NCBI GenBank assembly: GCA_017475805.1
Contig: JAFVEW010000272.1
Location: forward strand, 1-5,366
Direction of reading: 5' to 3'
DNA: 5,366 nucleotides
Source of the DNA: Synergistaceae bacterium
Lineage (GTDB): Bacteria > Synergistota > Synergistia > Synergistales > Aminobacteriaceae
In this document: one piece after another, positions 1-5,366 of the stretch
How the letters are laid out: every line of letters starts with the position of its first letter
Numbering within the stretch: position 1 is the stretch's first letter
Position numbers and translations under genes: made by a program
Notes under the pieces: model-generated
Database searches by the model: none
The model's input: only the letters and a program-made list of their open reading frames with translations
What the model was told of the DNA's origin: nothing

Positions 1-1845
1 CGGATAACCTGATGATGATAATTCTAAAGGTAAAGGAATTTGAATTTGTAAATGAGTCATTTTAACGGGCAGATTTATAGTGTTTGCAAGAGAGTAAATC
101 GTTCTGCCTCCAGTGAACGCGCTCGCACGTTTCAAACCTAAAGCAGGAACATCACGCGCATAAATATCAAGTTCAAGCCCGTTTAATACACAGAATTTTA
201 ATAACATCAATAAATCTTCATTACTAATTTGCAAAGAGGCATCAATAATTACATTAGTAAGTGTATCTTTATGGAGCAGCCAGAATGACGACAAAACCGT
301 ATGAATATCAAGGCTCGAAGTAATTTGCGCCGGTCTTACATTCAAAGGGAAAGCCTGATTTCGCGGCATCGGTGCATGAATAAAAAGGGCATCAAAATTT
401 TTAGGTCTAAGCCATGCTACGTTACAGCGCATGTTGCGTTCGTTCCAAATTGACTGAGCTATAACTCTTGTATTATGTGAATAATTAGTAAACGGCGTGA
501 TTAAAGTTGCGTCAAGAACAAAACTCTCGTTATTTTCCGTGTTAGTTGAGATAACAGGATTATAAATGCTCAAAAAGCCCGGCACGTCTTCACGTGAAGG
601 TATCATTATGGCCTTAAAAATTCTCGAGGCTCCTATGTCCATCCAGTTTATATCGCCGTAAGTTGAATGGAAAAATGACCAAATATTTTCCATGCCGTCT
701 CTTAACGCGCCTCCGTGTCTATTAACGTGAGTCCGCGTGCCAAAATCGATTGTGTAATCAAAAACTTCACCGTTCTCTGTTAATACAAATAAATCCCCGA
801 ATGATGTCCAGATTAAATCGCGAGGCTTTGAAACGCCTTGAATATCAAAAAATTCGCGGCTGATCGCATTTAATAAATAAATTCTGTCGTTAGCTCTGTC
901 GGCTATCGCAAGCCAATCAGCATAACCTTCGATAGCTACAGGTTCAAATAATAAATCGCCAATTTCAAGCGGCGGTTCCCATGTCTGCATTTTTAAGCCC
1001 GAAGGCGTTATATTGTAAAAAGCTATATTTCTATCAGCAGGGTCAGAGACAGCGAAAAAGTTTTCTGAAATTATCTCAGCGTCCGACACTACAAAAGAAG
1101 GCAAATTTGTAATTAATTCCAAATAATCTTCAGGCGTTAATTTCGCGTTAGTATTAGCATCAATATTCTTTAGTAAATATAAATCGCCGGTGCTTGAAAA
1201 AACTCTAAATGTTCCGTCTCCCATCGGCAAAGCTACAACAGGCGAAGGGATTTCAATTTCACGCAGAACTGCTCCTATTGCGAATGTTCCGCCTACAAGG
1301 CTTCGAGTGCCGTTATGAATATAAATTCTGTCGCCGAATGTGTCAGGGATGCTGACGAGTTCGCCGAGCGTGCTGATTTTTCCCAGGCCTTTTATACTAA
1401 ACGGACGAGTGTAGCCTGTATCCCATTCTGTTTGAACTGTAGTTTCAGCGTAACGCCAATTAACAGGAACAGGAGCAGTTCCCAAGACGGTCCGCAAAAC
1501 TCTGTCCTGCTCGTCAAAATAATTTTGTATTCTAGGCGCGGAGTCGTCCATAGGGCGAACTTCCAAATAACTTTTTATTGCCGACATTGCGCCTTCTGTG
1601 TCTCCCATGCGGTTAAGATTTAATGCGCTCAATAAATAATAATCAACCATGTAAGTATTTTCGTTAATAGCTTGGTCAAGATAAGTTTGAGCTTCTCTAT
1701 AATCGCGGCGCATAAAATGAACGTAAGCATTATTAAAATATCGTTCAGCTTCGTCTAAATTTGCTCTCGGAATTTCAGCGGCGAACGAAAAACTTTCAGA
1801 TAAAATCAAAATTAAAATCGCTATTGAGGTCAAAAATTTTCGCAT
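1..1845 (-). CDS. Exported TPR and beta-propeller-like protein, C-terminus cut off by window edge
   Basis: The frame is open for 615 codons from ATG at 1845 to the window edge with no stop, so the C-terminus is missing. The start is supported by AAGGAG six to eight bases upstream (1855-1860). Residues 1-23 are a clear signal peptide (MRK, a hydrophobic run of L/I, then SFSFAA), so the protein is exported; there is no lipobox cysteine. Residues about 33-98 read as two TPR-like helical repeats (NNAYVHFMRRDYREAQTYL, then LLSALNLNRMGDTEGAMSAI). Residues about 165-415 contain recurring short beta patterns such as DRIYIHNG, FRVFSSTGDLYLL and IADRANDRIYLLNA, which resemble NHL/beta-propeller blades. 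Residues about 480-615 are mixed alpha/beta and include ASAFTGGRTIYSLA, reminiscent of a late strand in von Willebrand A-type domains, but no intact DxSxS metal site is seen. I do not recognise a named family. A role as an envelope or periplasmic scaffold is inference only. It is transcribed away from the small gene at 1944. Confidence 0.88.
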   Translation of the reverse strand, partial: MRKFLTSIAILILILSESFSFAAEIPRANLDEAERYFNNAYVHFMRRDYREAQTYLDQAINENTYMVDYYLLSALNLNRMGDTEGAMSAIKSYLEVRPMDDSAPRIQNYFDEQDRVLRTVLGTAPVPVNWRYAETTVQTEWDTGYTRPFSIKGLGKISTLGELVSIPDTFGDRIYIHNGTRSLVGGTFAIGAVLREIEIPSPVVALPMGDGTFRVFSSTGDLYLLKNIDANTNAKLTPEDYLELITNLPSFVVSDAEIISENFFAVSDPADRNIAFYNITPSGLKMQTWEPPLEIGDLLFEPVAIEGYADWLAIADRANDRIYLLNAISREFFDIQGVSKPRDLIWTSFGDLFVLTENGEVFDYTIDFGTRTHVNRHGGALRDGMENIWSFFHSTYGDINWMDIGASRIFKAIMIPSREDVPGFLSIYNPVISTNTENNESFVLDATLITPFTNYSHNTRVIAQSIWNERNMRCNVAWLRPKNFDALFIHAPMPRNQAFPLNVRPAQITSSLDIHTVLSSFWLLHKDTLTNVIIDASLQISNEDLLMLLKFCVLNGLELDIYARDVPALGLKRASAFTGGRTIYSLANTINLPVKMTHLQIQIPLPLELSSSGYP

Positions 1846-1851
1846 TAAAAA

Positions 1852-1860
1852 ATTCTCCTT
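1852..1860 (-). promoter_or_regulatory. Ribosome binding site of the exported protein gene
   Basis: On the minus strand the bases read AAGGAGAAT, with the AAGGAG core at 1860-1855 and nine bases between it and the ATG at 1845. This fixes the start just ahead of the signal peptide. Confidence 0.85.
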
Positions 1861-1887
1861 ATAATCTTCATGATTAAAAAATATTAT
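1859..1887 (+). promoter_or_regulatory. Weak candidate promoter for the small acidic protein gene
   Basis: TTATAA (1859-1864) and TATTAT (1882-1887) are separated by 17 bases; they match the -35 and -10 consensus at three and five of six positions. This would give a leader of about 50 bases. A second option is TATAAT at 1860-1865 with no convincing -35. The sites overlap the promoter and ribosome binding site of the divergent gene, so if real the two genes would interfere or be co-regulated. The AT-rich composition makes this a weak call. Confidence 0.25.
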
Positions 1888-1888
1888 A
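1883..1888 (-). promoter_or_regulatory. Probable -10 box for the exported protein gene
   Basis: A perfect TATAAT on the minus strand would start transcription near 1876 and give a leader of about 30 bases holding the ribosome binding site. No good -35 box lies 17 bases upstream (best is a TTAATT-like stretch). The A/T tracts at about 1901-1921 could act as an UP element, but the whole region is so AT-rich that chance matches are expected. Confidence 0.45.
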
Positions 1889-1926
1889 AAACGCGCCGAT
1901 AAAAAATTAATAAAAAATTTTAATAT

Positions 1927-1932
1927 CAGGAG
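1927..1932 (+). promoter_or_regulatory. Ribosome binding site that decides the start of the small acidic protein
   Basis: CAGGAG lies 11 bases before the ATG at 1944. An earlier ATG at 1933 directly abuts this site and opens only a four-codon frame (MNLL) whose TGA overlaps the real start as ATGA, so 1944 is the better start. Confidence 0.65.
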
Positions 1933-1943
1933 ATGAATCTTCT

Positions 1944-2492
1944 ATGAGCGTTAATAATATTCAAGCTAACGTTCAAAACACCGAGCAATATAAAATTCGT
2001 AAACAAACAGAAACAAAGCAGGCTGAGGAACTTCAAAGTCAAATTCAGCAGGCCGAGCAAGCCGCGCAAGAAATTCGACAGCTTGACGAATACGACAAAG
2101 CTCACCCGGTCGGTGAAGAAGTCGAAGGAATTTACAGCGTCTCTCATGACGAGTCAGGCAATCTGAAAATCGACTATAAGCAGCCGACTTCAAAGACTGA
2201 AAACTCTCAAGAAAAGCAAGATAAGAAAGAGACTATGGCAGTCAAAGCCAATGATAAATCAGGCGAAGCTAAAGGCGGTGCAGCTCCGGCAGCAAAAACT
2301 GACGAAAGCAGCGAATCTGATTCATCAGATGATGATGACGATGAAGAAGAGCTTGAAAAATTAAAAGCTCAACGTGAAGCAATTAAACAACAATTAAACC
2401 GCGCTTCCGATGAAGAAACTAAAGCAGCTTTAAGGGCACAGCTTCAATCAATCGAAATGCAAATTGCTTTGAAATCTTCAGGAACAGATTAA
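1944..2492 (+). CDS. Small acidic protein with two predicted coiled coils, function unknown
   Basis: This 182-residue protein is not one I recognise. It has no signal peptide or membrane segment and appears cytoplasmic. Residues about 15-48 are rich in Q, E, K and A with a heptad-like pattern (AEELQSQIQQAEQAAQEI). A short more ordered-looking part follows at 57-80 (GEEVEGIYSVSHDESGNLKI). Residues about 81-135 are low-complexity and probably disordered, ending in a Ser/Asp run and an acidic stretch of D and E at 129-137. Residues about 136-177 look like a second amphipathic helix (LEKLKAQREAIKQQL, then LRAQLQSIEMQIAL). The protein contains no Cys, Trp or Phe. The helical tail is loosely like FlxA-type small proteins, but I would not assign it. 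The ATG at 1944 follows CAGGAG (1927-1932) at 11 bases. It stands alone, divergent from the exported protein gene and convergent with kdgK. Confidence 0.85.
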   Translation: MSVNNIQANVQNTEQYKIRKQTETKQAEELQSQIQQAEQAAQEIRQLDEYDKAHPVGEEVEGIYSVSHDESGNLKIDYKQPTSKTENSQEKQDKKETMAVKANDKSGEAKGGAAPAAKTDESSESDSSDDDDDEEELEKLKAQREAIKQQLNRASDEETKAALRAQLQSIEMQIALKSSGTD

Positions 2493-2520
2493 AAAAAATT
2501 GAGGGGCGTCCGTCCCTCAA
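2491..2520 (-). terminator. Rho-independent terminator of kdgK, possibly bidirectional
   Basis: A hairpin spans 2499-2520: the arms TTGAGGGGC and GTCCCTCAA form nine pairs (one G-T) around a four-base loop. On the plus strand it is preceded by eight A residues (2491-2498), which become a run of U after the hairpin when read from kdgK. It begins 16 bases beyond the kdgK stop. Read from the left, the hairpin is followed by the less regular GGTTTCTATTCTT, so it may also stop transcription of the small acidic protein gene, less efficiently. The A-tract overlaps the stop codon of that gene. Confidence 0.85.
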
Positions 2521-2535
2521 GGTTTCTATTCTTAA

Positions 2536-3633
2536 TTATCTTTTAACTCTTGCGCCTGCACCGCCCATAATAGCTTCGACTTCTTTGACGCTTGCCATTG
2601 AAGTATCGCCCGGCGTTGTCATTGCTAGAGCTCCGTGAGCAGCTCCGTAATTCACTGCCTTTTCAGGATCGCCTGTTGTCATCAATCCATAGACAAGTCC
2701 CGAAGCGAACGAATCGCCGCCGCCGACTCTGTCCATAATTTCAAGTCCGTCATAAGCCTTTGACATATAAATTTCGCCGTCAGCCCAGCAAATTGCTTTC
2801 CAGTCGTTCACAGTTGCAGTTCTGACTGTTCTTAAAGTCGTAGCTACTGCCTTAAAGTTCGGATAAGTCTTAGCGGCCTCGCCGATCATTTTTTTGTAGC
2901 CGTCAAGATTTAATTCTTTGAGATTTTCATCGTTGCCTTCGATCTGGAAACCTAAGCAAGCTGTGAAATCTTCTTCGTTGCCGATCATAACGTCAACATA
3001 TTGAGCTACTTCTTTGTTGACTTCCTGAGCCTTTGCCTGACCGCCGATCGCGCTCCACATTGACGGACGATAATTTAAGTCATAAGAGACTAACGTGCCA
3101 TATTTTTTCGCGACTTTGCATGCTTCAATAACAGTCTTGCAGGCCTGTTCGGAGAGAGCCGCGTAAATTCCGCCAGTATGAAGCCAACGAACGCCAAGCT
3201 CGCCGAAAATATATTCAAAGTTAAAATCTTCAGGAGTTGCCTGTGAGATTGCAGTGTTAGCTCTATCAGAGCAGCCAACAGCACCGCGAATACCGAAGCC
3301 GCGTTCAGTGAAGTTAATTCCATTGCGGCAAATTCTTCCGATACCGTCTGTTTTTTTCCAGTAAATAAGGCTCGTGTTGACTCCGCCCTGCTCGATAAAA
3401 TCTTTCATGAGTTTTCCGACTTCATTATCAGCGAACGCCGTAATTACAGCCGTGTCCATGCCGAAGCATTTATGAAGTCCGCGAATGACGTTGTACTCGC
3501 CGCCGCCTTCCCAAGCTCTGAAAGAACGAGCCGTTCTGATTCGTCCCTCACCGGGATCGAGTCTGAGCATAACTTCGCCAAGACTCACGGCGTCAAATTT
3601 GCAATTTTTTTTGTCTTTGAGATTAAGCTGCAT
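2536..3633 (-). CDS. kdgK: PfkB-family sugar kinase, probable 2-dehydro-3-deoxygluconokinase (KDG kinase)
   Basis: The 365-residue cytoplasmic enzyme is a ribokinase/PfkB-fold kinase. It most likely phosphorylates 2-keto-3-deoxygluconate with ATP to KDPG, the step that feeds uronate and gluconate breakdown into KDPG aldolase. The N-terminus carries VSLGEVMLRL (16-25) and the sugar-binding glycine motif GGGEYN (43-48). Next come a CSDRANTAI segment (121-129) that corresponds to the YDRxxSAI region of KDG kinases, DLNYRPSMW (185-193) and GNEED (218-222). The PfkB signature DRVGGGDSFASGL (301-313) holds the probable catalytic base Asp307. The ending GARVKR resembles the GRVQR tail I recall for bacterial KDG kinases. 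Length is slightly above the usual 310-345. The start is supported by AAAGGAG ten bases upstream (3644-3650). No aldolase, uronate isomerase or transporter gene is next to it, so the substrate rests on sequence resemblance; another PfkB sugar specificity (for example fructokinase) is the main alternative. Confidence 0.85.
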   Translation of the reverse strand: MQLNLKDKKNCKFDAVSLGEVMLRLDPGEGRIRTARSFRAWEGGGEYNVIRGLHKCFGMDTAVITAFADNEVGKLMKDFIEQGGVNTSLIYWKKTDGIGRICRNGINFTERGFGIRGAVGCSDRANTAISQATPEDFNFEYIFGELGVRWLHTGGIYAALSEQACKTVIEACKVAKKYGTLVSYDLNYRPSMWSAIGGQAKAQEVNKEVAQYVDVMIGNEEDFTACLGFQIEGNDENLKELNLDGYKKMIGEAAKTYPNFKAVATTLRTVRTATVNDWKAICWADGEIYMSKAYDGLEIMDRVGGGDSFASGLVYGLMTTGDPEKAVNYGAAHGALAMTTPGDTSMASVKEVEAIMGGAGARVKR

Positions 3634-3643
3634 TGGTGATAGT

Positions 3644-3650
3644 CTCCTTT
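3644..3650 (-). promoter_or_regulatory. Ribosome binding site of kdgK
   Basis: AAAGGAG on the minus strand lies ten bases ahead of the ATG at 3633. The site supports this start over the GTG-like or Met codons further in, and keeps the short basic N-terminal extension (residues 1-13) before the PfkB fold. Confidence 0.8.
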
Positions 3651-3684
3651 TGTATTGAATTTTAGCTGAGATAATGTTTAGGAG

Positions 3685-3693
3685 ATTATATCA
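3685..3693 (-). promoter_or_regulatory. Extended -10 promoter of kdgK
   Basis: The minus strand reads TGATATAAT, a perfect extended -10 (TGnTATAAT). Transcription would start near 3678, giving a leader of about 45 bases. There is no TTGACA-like hexamer at the normal 17-base distance, which fits an extended -10 promoter. An AT-rich stretch with the inverted arms AAATT and AATTT (3701-3712) lies in the -35 region and could be a protein-binding site, but the arms are short. Confidence 0.6.
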
Positions 3694-3737
3694 CGGCTAT
3701 AAATTTTAATTTAATGTCATAAATTCATTTTTCAACG

Positions 3738-3746
3738 TGCTACAAT
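3738..3746 (+). promoter_or_regulatory. Extended -10 promoter of the DUF5693-like gene
   Basis: The plus strand reads TGCTACAAT, an extended -10 with five of six matches in the hexamer. Transcription would begin near 3753, about 33 bases before the ATG at 3786. The hexamer 17 bases upstream (CATAAA, 3718-3723) is a poor -35. The inferred start sites of this gene and kdgK lie about 75 bases apart. Confidence 0.45.
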
Positions 3747-3764
3747 TCCGAAAAAGTTTTAATT

Positions 3765-3770
3765 TAGGAG
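3765..3770 (+). promoter_or_regulatory. Ribosome binding site with long spacing for the DUF5693-like gene
   Basis: TAGGAG is the only good Shine-Dalgarno match upstream of the ATG at 3786, but 15 bases separate them, longer than for the other genes here. The in-frame codons between (ATA, AAT, TTA, TTT, TTT) offer no usual start, so ATG 3786 stays the best choice. Confidence 0.55.
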
Positions 3771-3785
3771 ATAAATTTATTTTTT

Positions 3786-5366
3786 ATGAAAAGAAAAATT
3801 ATATACGCGATTTTTTTTCTCGCTGTTCTTGCCTGCGCTGTATTTGCTTTAATGCCTCGAATAAGACTCGAACGCGCTAATAATAACGTATCGATTCTTT
3901 CAGACTATCGAGAAGTTTTAACCCTTGCTAAAAATTCTGGTCTAACAGTCGATGAAGCCTTAAAAATTTTAATAAATAACGGCGTAACGGGCTTAATGGT
4001 CAGTGAACTTACTGGCGATAATATAGATCACGGCGTAGGCCAAGCAGAATTAAAAATCATTAAGGATGCCGAACGCGAGACTGAAGGCACGATAATTTCA
4101 ATTTTGCCTGACAGCCCTTATAAAGAATTGTTAAATAAATGGCTCAGAATTAGATTCGCAATTCCTGAAGATAAGAACGGCTCTGTTATGCTCACAATGC
4201 CGTCGAACATGCTGAAAAATTCAGGCATCATTCCAGACATTGACGGCCTCGAAACAGCAAAAAGACTCGGCCTTAAAATTTTCTATCGTCCTGCACCATC
4301 GCCGGGTCATCTTTCAGAAAGAGCTTCGATTATGCTTGAAGAAGTTAATAAATTATATCCCGTGAGTGCTTTTACACCTTCGGGCGAATATGTTTCAGGT
4401 TATCCTGATGTAAGTAAATTGGCTAATGCCGCTCATAAATTAAATATTCCTGTCGCTGTAGTTGAATTTTCGCGTCAGGTCGGAGAGCCTCAATTAAATG
4501 CGATTGCGTCGCCGCTATTAATACCGTTGCATAGCGTTACGAATGAAGAAATGACAGCAAGGAAAATCTCACGCGCCGCATTACGAGATAGATTAGTTCG
4601 AGCAGCCGTTGAACGTTCGGTTAGATTATTATTGCTAAGGACTGCACCGCCGAACACGAGCGATTTTACTTTCAAAGATTTCGCAAACGAAGTTAAGTTG
4701 TTAGGTGAAGAATTAAAATCTCACGGCTTTAATTTAGCTTGGCCTTCGCCCGTTTTCGCTAATGAGAATCCGGGAAGAAATATTTTCGCGGCTTGGGCAT
4801 TGTGTGCGGTGTTTATATTTGCTCTTGCAAGATATTTAATTCGCATGGGAATGAACGCAGATAAAAAATTTTTCATAATTTCTATAGTCTTAAATTTAAT
4901 TTTGACGTTTGCAATTTTCAAAATAAATGTTGCTGCCCGCCTTGTCGGAGCTTTCACAGCACCTTTAATCGCTGTAGAAGCCTCCCTAATAGCTATGGAC
5001 ATGAATAAAAATAGAAAAATCATTTCTGCGTTTTTATTCATTATCGTCGGCGGACTTGCTTTAGCGTCATTCTTTAGCGTTACGGCCTATATGCTTAGAT
5101 TAAATACTTTTTCTGGAGTCAAATTTACTTTAATTCTTCCGCCGGTTTTAGTTTTGCTTCATGACTTAAAAAAACGAATCCATCCCGAAAGTTTAATAGA
5201 ATTTCTTTCGAGGCCGCCTTTATGGGGTGAGCTTGCTTTAATCGGAGTTTTATTAGCGGGCATCGGCTTAATAATTTTCAGGAGCGGTAACGTTGCCTTT
5301 ATTCCGGGCTTTGAGGCAAAACTTCGAGTAACTCTCGAAAAACTTTTAATCGCAAGACCTCGAACC
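3786..5366 (+). CDS. DUF5693-family multi-pass membrane protein, C-terminus cut off by window edge
   Basis: The frame is open for 527 codons to the window edge. Residues 5-23 form an N-terminal membrane anchor. Residues about 35-325 form a large, probably extracytoplasmic domain starting DYREVLTLAKNSGL and NNGVTGLMVSE, which matches the opening pattern I know for DUF5693 proteins. After it come about six hydrophobic segments (roughly 332-353, 361-380, 385-404, 411-431, 443-459 and 480-498). The last part, FRSGN (498-502) followed by LRVTLEKLLIARPRT (513-527), matches the family's conserved tail, which usually continues KEF and ends some 100 or more residues later. The biochemical role of the family is not known to me. 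In many Firmicutes such genes sit just before csaB, a polysaccharide pyruvyl transferase of cell-wall polymer modification, so an envelope-polysaccharide role is a reasonable inference that the next gene would test. It is divergent from kdgK. Confidence 0.82.
   Translation, partial: MKRKIIYAIFFLAVLACAVFALMPRIRLERANNNVSILSDYREVLTLAKNSGLTVDEALKILINNGVTGLMVSELTGDNIDHGVGQAELKIIKDAERETEGTIISILPDSPYKELLNKWLRIRFAIPEDKNGSVMLTMPSNMLKNSGIIPDIDGLETAKRLGLKIFYRPAPSPGHLSERASIMLEEVNKLYPVSAFTPSGEYVSGYPDVSKLANAAHKLNIPVAVVEFSRQVGEPQLNAIASPLLIPLHSVTNEEMTARKISRAALRDRLVRAAVERSVRLLLLRTAPPNTSDFTFKDFANEVKLLGEELKSHGFNLAWPSPVFANENPGRNIFAAWALCAVFIFALARYLIRMGMNADKKFFIISIVLNLILTFAIFKINVAARLVGAFTAPLIAVEASLIAMDMNKNRKIISAFLFIIVGGLALASFFSVTAYMLRLNTFSGVKFTLILPPVLVLLHDLKKRIHPESLIEFLSRPPLWGELALIGVLLAGIGLIIFRSGNVAFIPGFEAKLRVTLEKLLIARPRT

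Noticed and set aside
1315..1623. Plus-strand open frame of 102 codons inside the exported protein gene
   Set aside because: It lies antisense to a 615-codon open frame with signal peptide and ribosome binding site, has no ribosome binding site of its own, and its translation has no domain-like pattern.
1862..1876. Inverted repeat TAATC / GATTA with five-base spacer between the promoter and ribosome binding site of the exported protein gene
   Set aside because: Five-base AT-rich arms are expected by chance in this composition, and no second copy appears in the window.
1933..1947. Four-codon upstream frame (MNLL) whose stop overlaps the start of the small acidic protein as ATGA
   Set aside because: Its ATG directly touches the Shine-Dalgarno site with no spacing, so ribosomes should not start there; most likely chance.
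3677..3686. TTTAGGAGAT, a ten-base direct repeat of the Shine-Dalgarno region at 3763-3772
   Set aside because: No plausible start codon follows the first copy (the nearest ATG at 3714 region opens only two codons), so it is not a second translation start; too short to call a repeat element.
4490..5041. Two minus-strand open frames (4490-4675 and 4721-5041) inside the DUF5693-like gene
   Set aside because: Both are antisense to a well-supported gene whose protein matches a family pattern along this whole stretch; their translations look like mirror images of its hydrophobic segments.

Overview
The window looks like ordinary chromosome from an AT-rich, anaerobic-type bacterium with strong AGGAG-like Shine-Dalgarno sites. 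The protein set (a secreted TPR/propeller protein, a KDG-kinase-type PfkB enzyme and a DUF5693-type membrane protein) fits Synergistota or a clostridial-type Firmicute. This placement rests on impressions of families and codon style (heavy TTA, AGA and GGC use) and is not proven by any marker gene here. I see no tRNA, rRNA, IS element, phage gene, CRISPR array or origin.

Layout. Positions 1-1845 (minus) hold the first 615 codons of a large exported protein that runs off the left edge: signal peptide, two TPR-like repeats, a probable beta-propeller and an unassigned C-terminal region. Positions 1846-1943 form an AT-rich divergent intergenic region. Positions 1944-2492 (plus) encode a small, acidic, charged protein of unknown function with two predicted coiled coils. 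It faces kdgK (2536-3633, minus), and the two share a hairpin with an A-tract at 2491-2520 that should be a strong terminator for kdgK. Positions 3634-3785 are a second divergent intergenic region; here I find an extended -10 promoter on each strand. Positions 3786-5366 (plus) hold the first 527 codons of a multi-pass DUF5693-like membrane protein that runs off the right edge.

How the genes work together. The four genes alternate in direction (minus, plus, minus, plus), so within this window each appears to be its own transcription unit and no operon can be shown. The kinase belongs to sugar-acid (ketodeoxygluconate) catabolism. The exported protein and the DUF5693 protein point to the cell envelope, but nothing here links them functionally. 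No new defence or mobile system is visible. The most open questions are the identity of the exported TPR/propeller protein and of the small acidic coiled-coil protein.
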